The notes beneath the pieces are model-generated. The model worked only from the letters and a program-made list of their open reading frames with translations, made no database searches and was not told the origin of the DNA. DNA of 60,000 nucleotides, from positions 28,539,491 to 28,599,490 of the forward strand of contig NC_088310.1 of assembly GCF_910592395.1 (NCBI RefSeq). Reading direction: 5' to 3'. Position numbers and translations under genes: made by a program. The DNA comes from Lineus longissimus (taxonomy: Eukaryota > Nemertea > Pilidiophora > Heteronemertea > Lineidae). Position 1 is the first letter of the stretch. Each line of letters begins with the position of its first letter. Positions 24,301-36,300 of the stretch are shown here, piece after piece.

Positions 24301-27300
24301 GTCGTTGGACTTGTTCTCGCTGTTCGCCGCGGCCGCAATACCCCTGATCTTTGGCGTCCCGGGGAACATCCTGGCGTTCCTTGTAGCATGCCAGAAACAG
24401 AACCGAAAGCTTTCTCCAAGCATCTACATGGCAGCGATGGCGGTGGTTGATAATTTGTTTCTTCTCGATGTTGGAATTGCCGTACTGTGGAACAAGTGGC
24501 TGAGCGACTCGAGGTATCTTAAATATGTCATAAGGTACGTGTAGGGAGCTTGACAACCTGAATGTTTTATAACATCTTGTTTGAGCTGTCATTTTGCCCA
24601 AAACCTTGGCTGTCGTCCCTGTTTTTTGCCTACATTTAAGCTCCACCCTCCACCCATGACCGCCCTCGTCAAAATGAGGAAAGGAGGCGGGAGCGTAGTG
24701 CATTATACACTGTAAACCGAGGTTCATCGTAATCAGGTCGTTTTAGAATATGTCACAAACATCTTTCCTGCAGGGGTCATCTGTTCATCATCTACACCAC
24801 GAGCACCCTGTCTGGTTTCTTCCTCGCCGGGATGTCCATCGACCGGTTAACAGCAGTGAGATTCTCAATGCAAGCACCAACACTGTGTACAGTCGAGAGG
24901 GCGAAATGGTTCATCATTATCTCAACTTTGATTACAGCAGGACTCAATATCCACGTGTTCTTTGCTATACAGCATTTCAGAGACTTGGAGCTAGGTAGGT
25001 ATATTACTACGTATTGTTATTTTTCAATAGCCTCAGTCATATCTGACCTTCGTCAATTTTGGTTTTTCCGGCTATTCCTTGAAATAGACTTATGGCCGAG
25101 TTATGTTCTGTCTATACTATTTTCCCTTCTTCAGGAATCAATGCAGCTGTGTTCAGAGTAGACAACCATCCCGAGTATGAGCTTCTCGCTACCTCATTCC
25201 AAGTTCTTGTCGGCACTGTTCTGCCTTTCATTGTCATCTTTGGATGCAATATCCTAATCATAAGCTCGCTAAGACAGGCATCTTTAGACCGGAACAAAAT
25301 GGGCTCAGAGAAGAACCAACAACTAGAAAAGAACACGCACTATTTAACGCGAATGCTCATTTTTGTCAGTTTTGCCTTCGTTATTTTTACTCTCCCGTAC
25401 AGGCTCTGCCATCTAATTCAGATGATTCCGCAACTTGGCTATGACCTGAGCAAGGTTTATGAAAGGGAACGGTATGTGACGATGGTCTGGTCACTTGCAA
25501 TTGCTTGGGAACTCAACTACGCCGTCAACTTTTTCCTTTACTGTATCGGTGGAGGTCAGAGGTATAGAAACGACACTTTGGAAATTTTGCAAAAACTGCG
25601 CTGTACATGATGAAATATTGACGTTCCTTTAGGTTACCAAAGCGGGGTTGTGGACTTATTCAGAACAAGTCAGTCTCGTGCCAATCACATCCCTGTCCTG
25701 CCACAGATACGCATCATACTGTATCGGGGGAGGTCGCAAGTATAGAAGGGAAACTTTGGAGATTTTGAGAAGACTGTGCTACACTATAGGATGAATATAC
25801 TTGTTTTTCTTAAATGATGCCTCACCGCTTAAATTCGGGTAATTGTAACTCAGTAATTCTCTATGGCAGCAGTGGCTACCTATTCAGAAAAGGAAAAGCG
25901 ATACTTCGGAGATTAGGTCGACCTGTCGATGAGAGAGTGAACAGTGTCGGGCTTGAAAACCTGTTCCTTTTGAGTAACGCCCTATCCTTGCATCTTGAGC
26001 CTCAATGTATTGACATTGCTAAGCTTTACAGGCAACGCGCGTCCAATATTGGCGGCGGTAACGCAGGCAATACCGCTGAAAATTCAGTATGTTTCCTTGA
26101 TATTTCTATATCTTGCATCAAACCAATGCAAGAAACTATAGGTCGACGTAATGCGTACAGACGTACCGGCACGAGTATTAATGAGACAAAAACCATACCA
26201 AATCGATGGCCAACTACGGTTTCAGTTGATGAACCTAGTTTAAACCTTGCGATAAAAATATCGAGAGAATTTATGGCATGAGCAGTCCAATTATAGCAGT
26301 CCAAGTATAGTATAACAATATAAATAAGGCGACATATCATATTCTTTCCGGCTGACTTTCATCTATCACATGTATGATTAGACCGAGAGGATTTTAGTTC
26401 TATTCCTCTACCATGCTCGAGGGCACGGTTGGACCGGAGGAACCAGCTAACTATACGGGCGAATGGAGAAGCAAATTCAAGCCGTCGTTGGACTTGTTCT
26501 CGCTGTCCGCCGCATCCGCAATACCCCTGATCTTTGGCGTCCCGGGGAACATCCTGGCGTTCCTTGTAGCATGCCAGAAACAGAACCGAAAGCTTTCTCC
26601 AAGCATCTACATGGCAGCGATGGCGGTGGTTGATAATTTGTTTCTTCTCGATGTTGGAATTGCCGTACTGTGGAACAAGTGGCTGAGCGACTCGAGGTAT
26701 CTTAAATATGTCATAAGGTACGTGTAGGGAGCTTGACAACCTGAATGTTTTATAACATCTTGTTTGAGCTGTCATTTTGCCCAAAACCTTGGCTATCGCC
26801 TCGGTTTTTTGCCTACATTTAAGCTCCACCCTCCACCCATGACCGCCCTCGTCAAAATGAGGAAAGGAGGCGGGAGCGTAGTGCATTATACACTGTAAAC
26901 CGAGGTTCATCGTAATCAGGTCCTTTTAGAATATGTCACAAACATCTTTCCTGCAGGGGTCATCTGTTCATCATCTACACCACGACTACCCTGTCTGGTT
27001 TCTTCCTCGCCGGGATGTCCATCGACCGTTTAACAGCAGTGAGATTCTCAATGCAAGCACGAACACTGTGCACAGTCGAGAGGGCGAAATGGTTCATCAT
27101 TATCTCAACTTTGATTACAGCAGGACTCAATATCCACGTGTTCTTTGCTATACAGCATTTCAGAGACTTGGAGCTAGGTAGGTATATTACCACGTATTGT
27201 TATTTTTCAATTGCCTCAGTCATATCTGACCTTCGTCAATTTTGGTTTTTCCGGCTATTCCTTGAAATAGACTTATGGTCGAGTTATGTTCTGTCTATAC

Positions 27301-30300
27301 TATTTTCCCTTCTTCAGGAATCAATGCAGCTGTGTTCAGAGTAGACAACCATCCTGAGTATGAGCTTCTCGCTACCTCATTCCAAGTTCTTGTCGGCACT
27401 GTTCTGCCTTTCATTGTCATCTTTGGATGCAACATCCTTATCATAAGCTCGCTAAGACAAGCATCTTTAGACTGGAACAAAATGGGCTCAGCGAAGAACC
27501 AACAACTAGAAAAGAACACGCACTATTTAACGCGAATGCTCATTTTTGTCAGTTTTGCCTTCGTTATTTTTACTCTCCCGTACAGGCTCTGCCATCTAAT
27601 TCAGATGATTCCGCAACTTGGCTATGACCTGAGCAAGGTTTATGAAAGGGAACGGTATGTGACGATGGTCTGGTCACTTGCAATTGCTTGGGAACTCAAT
27701 TACGCCGTCAACTTTTTCCTTTACTGTATCGGTGGAGGTCAGAGGTATAGAAACGACACTTTGGAAATTTTGCAAAAACTGCGCTGTACATGATGAAATA
27801 TTGACGTTCCTTTAGGTTACCAAAGCGGGGTTGTGGACTTATTCAGAACAAGTCAGTCTCGTGCCAATCACATCCCTGTCCTGCCACAGCTACGCATCAT
27901 ACTGTATCGGGGGAGGTCGCAAGTATAGAAGGGAAACTTTGGAGATTTTGAGAAGACTGTGCTACACTATGGGATGAATATACTTGTTTTTCTTAAATGA
28001 TGCCTCACCGCTTTAACTCGGGTAATTGAAACTCAACAATTCTCTATGGCAGCAGTGGCTACCTATTCAGAAAAGGAAAAGCGATACTTCGGAGATTAGG
28101 TCGACCTGTCGATGAGAAAGTGAACAGTGTCGGGCTTGAAAACCTGTTCCTTTTCAGTAACGCCCTATCCTTGCATCCTGAGCCTCAATGTATTGACATT
28201 GCTAAGCTTTACAGGCAACGCGCGTCCAATATTGGCGGCGGTAACGCAGGCAATACCGCTGAAAATTCAGTATGTTTCCTTGATATTTCTATATCTCGCA
28301 TCAAACCAATGCAAGAAACTATAGGTCGACGTAATGCGTACAAACGTACCGGCACGAGTATTAATGAGACAAAAACCATACCAAATCGATGGCCAACTAC
28401 AGTTTCAGTTGATGAACCTAGTTTAAACCTTGCGATAAAAATATCGAGAGAATTTATGGCATGAGCAGTCCAATTATAGCAGTCCAAGTATAGTATAACA
28501 ATATAAATAAGGCGACATATCATATTCTTTCCGGCTGACTTTCATCTATCACATGTATGATTAGACCGAGAGGATTTTAGTTCTATTCCTCTACCATGCT
28601 CGAGGGCACGGTTGGACCGGAGGAACCAGCTAACTATACGGGCGAATGGAGAAGCGAATTCAAGCCGTCGTTGGACTTGTTCTCGCTGTTCGCCGCGGCC
28701 GCAATACCCCTGATCTTTGGCGTCCCGGGGAACATCCTGGCGTTCCTTGTAGCATGCCAGAAACAGAACCGAAAGCTTTCTCCAAGCATCTACATGGCAG
28801 CGATGGCGGTGGTTGATAATTTGTTTCTTCTCGATGTTGGAATTGCCGTACTGTGGAACAAGTGGCTGAGCGACTCGAGGTTATTTTAAATATGTCATAA
28901 GGTACGTGTAGGGAGCTTGACAACCTGAATGTTTTATAACATCTTGTTAGAGCTGTCATTTTGCCCAAAACCTTGGCTGTCGTCCCGGTTTTTTGCCTAC
29001 ATTTAAGCTCCGCCCTCCACCCATGACCGCCCTCGTCAAAATGAGGAAAGGAGGCGGGAGCGTAGTGCATTATACACTGTAAACCGAGGTTCATCGTAAT
29101 CAGGTCCTTTTAGAATATGTCACAAACATCTTTCCTGCAGGGGTCATCTGTTCATCATCTACACCACGACCACCCTGTCTGGTTTCTTCCTCGCCGGGAT
29201 GTCCATCGACCGGTTAACAGCAGTGAGATTCCCAATGCAAGCACGAACACTGTGCACAGTCGAGAGGGCGAAATGGTTCATCATTATCTCAACTTTGATT
29301 ACAGCAGGACTCAATATCCACGTGTTCTTTGCCATACAGCATTTCAGAGACTTGGAGCTAGGTAGGTATATTACCACGTATTGTTATTTTTCAATAGCCT
29401 CAGTCATATCTGACCTTCGTCAATTTTGGTTTTTCCGGCTATTCCTTGAAATAGACTTATGGTCGAGTTATGTTCTGTCTATACTATTTTCCCTTCTTCA
29501 GGAATCAATGCAGCTGTGTTCAGAGTAGACAACCATCCCGAGTATGAGCTTCTCGCTACCTCATTCCAAGTTCTTGTCGGCACTGTTCTGCCTTTCATTG
29601 TCATCTTTGGATGCAACATCCTTATCATAAGCTCGCTAAGACAAGCATCTTTAGACTGGAACAAAATGGGCTCAGAGAAGAACCAACAACTAGAAAAGAA
29701 CACGCACTATTTAACGCGAATGCTCATTTTTGTCAGTTTTGCCTTCGTTATTTTTACTCTCCCGTACAGGCTCTGCCATCTAATTCAGATGATTCCGCAA
29801 CTTGGCTATGACCTGAGCAAGGTTTATGAAAGGGAACGGTATGTGACGATGGTCTGGTCACTTGCAATTGCTTGGGAACTCAACTACGCCGTCAACTTTT
29901 TCCTTTACTGTATCGGTGGAGGTCAGAGGTATAGAAACGACACTTTGGAAATTTTGCAAAAACTGCGCTGTACATGATGAAATATTGACGTTCCTTTAGG
30001 TTACCAAAGCGGGGTTGTGGACTTATTCAGAACAAGTCAGTCTCGTGCCAATCACATCCCTGTCCTGCCACAGCTACGCATCATACTGCTGTCAGCGGTT
30101 AAAACGGAAAGATTAAGACCGAGCAGATAACACAGCCAGATCTCTCAATGAGGTGCAATGTTTTACGAAGTGACGAGCCTGTGAGTAAGCTTTGTCTGGG
30201 TGTTCTCCGACGAAGTCGTTGTCGAAGAAGGATCTTTAATCACGTTCCCGTATAAAGGGCCTCTGGGAGGACCAAAATTCGGATGTTATATCATCCTGAG

Positions 30301-33300
30301 ATTCATTTCCTTCGTTGTTTGAAATGTGGAGAGGCGGAGTATATTGAAAACCACTGGTTATACAGAATGATGTTAGATGTGGTTTTCAATCAAAGAAACA
30401 GATGGTTCAAGCAAATCATGATTTCGATGAGGAATAGACTCGGGCTTACCTCAATTGTAATGATCGGCTCGTACTCGTCGTACTTGACCTTCACCAATTT
30501 GGCTGCTTTCTGAGCTGTTGCTTGGTCCGTGGCTAGGATCCCTCCGATCACCTGACCAATGCATTTGACCTGTCGGGAGAAGAGTATTGGTGAAAAGATA
30601 GTAGACCCGTAATACTGTGTTGAAGCCATAACGCCGGTTAAGGCGGATCTGTTGGCTCATTAAGGCTGAAATAGGCATCTGTACAGGCAGCCCTAACTGG
30701 CGTAATGGCGTCGGCACTGTACTTGTCAACTCGTTGAACAGTCAACCAGATAGAAAAATGTGGACACTGATTTACTGTCTCTTAGTTCGTTTAATTTTGT
30801 TTGATAAGAATTCACTACAAACCATCAGACCCTCCTGTTGATGATATTACAGTACGAAGCTATACTTGGTACAGATCAACGGACTGAACTGGACACAGGA
30901 GCTTGAGTAATGTGACGAAATAATACCATATTTCTCTTGGTCTTTCTGGTCGACTTCGATTCGTAACCAGGTCAGAGAACCGCCGAGAAAATCAACAAAC
31001 ATTCCACTGAGTCAAGCTGCTTACAGGCCCGGTAGAAGTTCCAGCAAATATTTCATCGCATTCAAAATCGTAGCAGAAAAAGTCGTCACATCAGCAGATT
31101 ACACCATATATACCAGTAAGGCCTTCGACAACGTGAAAAGAGCAACTCTATAAGACGACCTCAGTGACATACTCGAACTTAATCACATGTTCTTGTGCAC
31201 TCTTTTATCTGTGGACGCTGGCACGATGAAGCCAAGTGAGTAACGGACGCGTAAAGAGACAAAGCTAACAATTCAGAATCAGTCGTCATAAATCGTCATT
31301 ACCTTCTCTGTTACAAAAACCTCTTCATCAGCAACGATTACTCCAAATGTGTTTTTCCCGGGTACATCTTTATGGTCAATATAAGCATGGACGCCCGGGA
31401 CAGTCAGAGCTATGCTGGTGTCAACACTCAAAAGCTTGCCATGGGCGATGGTAGTAAGAACGAGACCAAGGTACAGCTCTCCTGAAAATATCAATTGATG
31501 CCAAACGATTTCAAATTGTTTTGAGTCTAGTTGTTTTCACGAAAATAGCCAACCCTTTGTCCCTGTTGGCTTATGTCTACGTTCAAGTTAATTCAAGTTG
31601 ATATCTTGCAAGGCAAATGTGAACTTGGCATTAACTTGATGTCTGCCAGACATCAGTCGCGGATATCGTGTTTCATGTCGGTGGAATGTTGAGTGGAAAT
31701 CAGAAACGATTTCCTTACCATCGATCGCTGGCATGTCGTCGACATAAACGGCTTCTCCCGATGCCTGCTTGAAAGCACTCTTGTGAACCATGGGCCGGCC
31801 ACACGAGTCTGTCACACTCTGGCCTGGGAGGACCTCTTCGTACACTTGGGTACCCTTAGTCGGAAGGCGGGTGCAGTCTGAGGTTGCACTCAGGTAGGTT
31901 TCCGGGATTGAAACTTCACTTATCTGAAAGGCCAACATTGCTGTCAGGCTTGTTTTGGGATGGGATGGTCATTGGTATGGGCATCTATGTAAGGCCAAGT
32001 AAAAGCCTCCTCAATGAAATTAGTATGTAACCGGTAGACACCAGCTAAATCTCTGTGCAGGGAGTATGAGAAGGAGCATATGCATGCATCTAAAGCTTTA
32101 GATAGGTGATAGAATCGAACTAAAGCCAAAAATGCACAAAAACGAACGTGTCTAGCTGGGATTTCCTGAGTCAGAAAGAACAGGCCAACATCAATGCGTT
32201 TGCCATACCCCTTTCTTTATGAGCTGTGACTGAACAGCGAGATAGAACTTGAAGAAGAAGCTTGTCGTCAGGGTCCGCCTGTAAGAGACTGATCCTCCCG
32301 GGGCATCTGGCCTCAGGGGTAGGTCCTCAGCTAAACACTGGCACATCACTGGTATTAGATCTTCATTCCATGTCCTGAAAACATCTCGGGTTGTTAAAGA
32401 TTGAATTGGTGGGGGAAAAACACGTACAAGAACATTACACCAGAACGCTGTTGATTATCATCAGGGTAAATTTCGATGTTCAAAAGAAGCAATATTATAT
32501 CAAGGACTATTTCAGCTCATTTCAGAGGACTGTCGATGACTCTCACCAAGATTCATTCGAATATCTTGGTGTGAACATTGGCTGAGTCTGAAGCCAAGCC
32601 TGAAAGACTACCTTCCATTCGCCTTTTGCATAGTATTGACAGCCATCACAGTTATTGGTGCCATCCCGCCATACGCCACGCTCAACTCCTTGATGACGGG
32701 TGTGCTTCCCTCAAACAGCACCCTCATCCCTGCATTGACTATAGCAATATCGTCCTCCTTCCGATGTGCTTGCTTGTAGCCAAAGAAGTATTCATCCTGG
32801 GAGAAGATAACACGCATGATAGCCAAGAAAAGCAATAATGTGTCGTAAGATCTGCTCTTAAGAGAGGTGCCAACCTGTCAACTTAAAAAGGGACCACCTC
32901 TCTTAAGAGCAGACATACAGACCACCACAGCAACGAGACTGGTCTGAGTTCAAGTAAGATATCACGTGTACATTCATTAGTTATTTCGTATATGGTGAAC
33001 AATGAAAGCATACTGACTGATTGGCAGTGTATGTCAATCCTAAAGCGAGGGATACCAATGAATGAAAGACGACTCTGTAAGTTACATAACCTTCATCCAC
33101 TAACCTCAGAGGTGCAAGGAATGCGAATGGACAACATGATTTCATCAGGCTTCAGCGCTGTCATTCTGTACCCTGGGAAGAACTTGTCATCCATGTTGAT
33201 AAGCCGTGTTCCTGCATCTGAAATCAATTTCGTTAATTGCGTATAACGTTCAACGGTCAACGTTCTTTTCTTGTTGTGCCTTTAACGATTTAAGCCTGTT

Positions 33301-36300
33301 GCATTTCTGTCATTCCTCGAAACGTCACCAGCGTAATTTGCTCGAAATGACCACAAATTGCTGGCAGGAATGCGCTAGTTTTAAAAACTGGCTACAGTAA
33401 ACTAGTCAACAAGTGACTCAAGTAATCACTCATCATCTAATATGATACCCTCTACCTGTGAACCATACCTTTCGAAGCTACTGTGAGGGTGGCACCAGCA
33501 GCCATGAAGAGAGGGTTCAGATCTGAAATCGGGCTTGCGGTCATGATGTTGCCACCAACTGCCTGTTCAGAGAAGTTAAAAATTAGATTTTTTCTCTAGA
33601 TAATACATTGGCCATCATGATAGTCCTCAGTGATAATTCATTTTTTCACCTAGAAAAAAGAACAACGTGTTCGCAGACATCTGAATTGGAAAGAGAGAAC
33701 ATTTTCGTGCCTGTGTTTATCCTTCAGCGGAGCGGAAGGATGAGAACATGTATGGAAACCTTTCAGGTGTATCTTAAAGACGCTTTTACAAAACTCCTCG
33801 TCAAACTTTGCATGGTAGTTAACCTGACTATTTTACTATTCCCACCTGATAATAAACATCTAACTTGTAATCTTTACAAAGTTAAGATCATTTAAACCGG
33901 AGACTTACAGCAACATTTCTAATCTGGTGACCTGCAAACCATTTCAACATCTCAACTATGGCTGAAAATGACCGTGTCTTTGATTCTGAAAAAAGAACGG
34001 AATGACACTTTGAAATTATACATCGTTATGGGTGTGGGTTTGAAACAATGGACAAACTGCACGACTTCGCTATTTCGTGATATAAGGTACCACTCTGCAT
34101 CGAAGGACAGTTGAAATAACTTACCAGGCATCGTCTTTATTGCATCTTTCAAAGTGTCATCTATCATTGCTAGAGTTACTGACGCTCCAAAGGTTATGCC
34201 ATCATCGCCAACTTCAACCTGATTGAGTTCTGCTACATGGGTGGGGGCAATGATGACAGGATACACCATGTTCTTGAACTTGACCTCGACCCCTGGAATA
34301 TTGAGACGAATGAACATCAAAGCAATCAACCGATAATATGTCACATGTCTCCAAAAGTGAGAAGAAAGCTTTTTGTTGCGGCAATTCAGAGCAAAGAGAA
34401 TAGCGTTGGAATAAAGGTCCCTTGGGGAAACCCTTTCTCAGCATTCGTTGAGGTAAACCCTTTACCAGAATACGTTTAGAGAAACTCTTCACCAGTGTTC
34501 TTTACTGAGGTAAACCCTTTACCAGCGTACTCTACCTACCAACTTCTGTGTTGCCAACGACCATTTTAGCAGAGGGATATTGAGACTTGAGTTGGAGTAA
34601 CTGGTCTAGAGTCACAGGTCGATGCCATGTTACTGTTTTTCCACGAATGATCAAGGTATTTTCGTCATATTTGTCGCTAATCTGAAATAACAGTAAAAAC
34701 AATGGTCATGGTTATTGTTGTCAGTTAAGATTGGAAAGAGTCAGTTGGCCTCTTCGTACAGAAGTGCAAGTCCACTACCGGGTAAAGGCCACAGCATGAG
34801 TAACAAGTGGGGAACATGCAAGGAAGAGGAGAAGGCAACGCTCCATCAAGTGACTTCTGCTGAGTTTACCCTCGTTTTCTACCCGCCCCTTTCCTTCTTC
34901 TGCCTATTCATTAAAATCAAAATCAAAACTCGCCAAATGTCACTTTAGACTACTTGCTACAATACTGTTTACATGTAGATCATAGCGTTTTTGCGAAGTC
35001 TTACCTGAAGTTCACATGGAAAGATAGGTTCCTGTGAAGGATCGTAGGCCTCGAGCGATTCAGGTTCAAATATCTGAAAGATGGATACGTTTCTTTAAGA
35101 TGAACACGGGTTGACTTTGTTGTATCTTTCGAAAGGTTTCAAAGGAATGAGACAAATCAGTCTGGAATTAGTCCAAACATATTGACCTTACCCTGTCTTT
35201 TGTCACGAATTCTCCACAGTTGATATTGTATTTTTTCCTGTAGTCTTCCGTGTTGATGTCATCATGGACCAGACCACTGCCCTTTGTCACTGAACCATTA
35301 GTATCCCTCTCTGGCCCATCACCAGCTTCTTCCTCACTCTGGTCTGCTTTGTTTCTACAACAGTTCGTGCCAAGGCCACAAACATATTCCTGCAAAACAA
35401 GAATTGAAATGTACTGCGGACTGCAAAGTGATCATCTCACCACAGCATTTGGGGCTGTCAATATGGCGGATTCAAGCATTTGCCTGTCTTTACTTTCTAA
35501 GGCTGACTTATCTTAGAGTTGACATCGTCACTTGTAGTGTGTCACCTTTAAAATGAACAAGTCATTTCCAAAGAGCGAACTACATAGGATTCACGATGGG
35601 TTTTTTTCACCCCCAGGTCGTGTCATGCTTTTAAGCCTAAATCAAGTAACAAATGTGCTCGAGACACGTAGCATGTGAACCCGACAAGTGACAATGGGAA
35701 TCATATGTAAACCCGGCCTCAGATGAAGAACCAAATGAACATCCATGAGGCAGCCGGTCTTGACATGAATTCTTACCTTTGTAAATGTCTTAAATCCATC
35801 GAGGATCGGCCTGTAGCCCGTACACCTACACAGGTTGCCTGAAATAGGACGGCTAGAATAGACAGTCAGGAAGAGGTTGGCCTTTGATACGTCGTATTTT
35901 ACCTGGAGATCAAAACTTCATACCCTGCAGCAATTTGAATGGTTTGGATCTTGTGACTAGAGGCATCGCTTTTCATACTGGATCACCGTAGTTTGGATGG
36001 AATGGCATACTTCGAGCAGAAGGTCCAGATCAAATCAACATTAGCATCTATTCATTGACTGTCTATGAACTTACCTTCAAATGCTCTTTCCATCTCTTCT
36101 ACATGTGGTTGCGGATTGTTCCTGAGGAGTGTGTACATAGACATGACAATACCAGGGGTACAGAAGCCGCACTGAGAGCCATGCGCTTTGGCTATTCGTT
36201 CCTAGGGAAAGAAAGTAAACATATGATGGTGGCGAAGACACGTCTAGAAATCGACAGGGCCGACTCGAAAGTCTGTATCAGCCAAAGGAATGGCTGGTGC

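Larger units (their letters stand above)
23463..30088 (+). repeat. Tandem receptor-gene array, three units of about 2.2 kb
   Basis: The three units begin at about 23468, 25721 and 27904. Spacings are 2253 bp for the first and 2183 bp for the second; the third ends near 30088. The first is longer because of an indel near 23930-24010. Each unit holds a copy-0-type exon tail, a spacer of about 700 bp and one complete receptor gene. Identity between the last two units is very high by eye. Confidence 0.9.

Noticed and set aside
24176-24727. 183-codon minus-strand open frames opposite each receptor exon 1
   Set aside because: Shadow frames of the receptor coding strand; no domain, and they cross the receptor intron.
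24774-24994. Alternative exon 2 start after CTGCAG in receptor copies 1-3
   Set aside because: It fits the phase but would remove the TM3 cysteine. TTTTAG 27 bases upstream also fits and keeps the cysteine at its usual distance from DRL.
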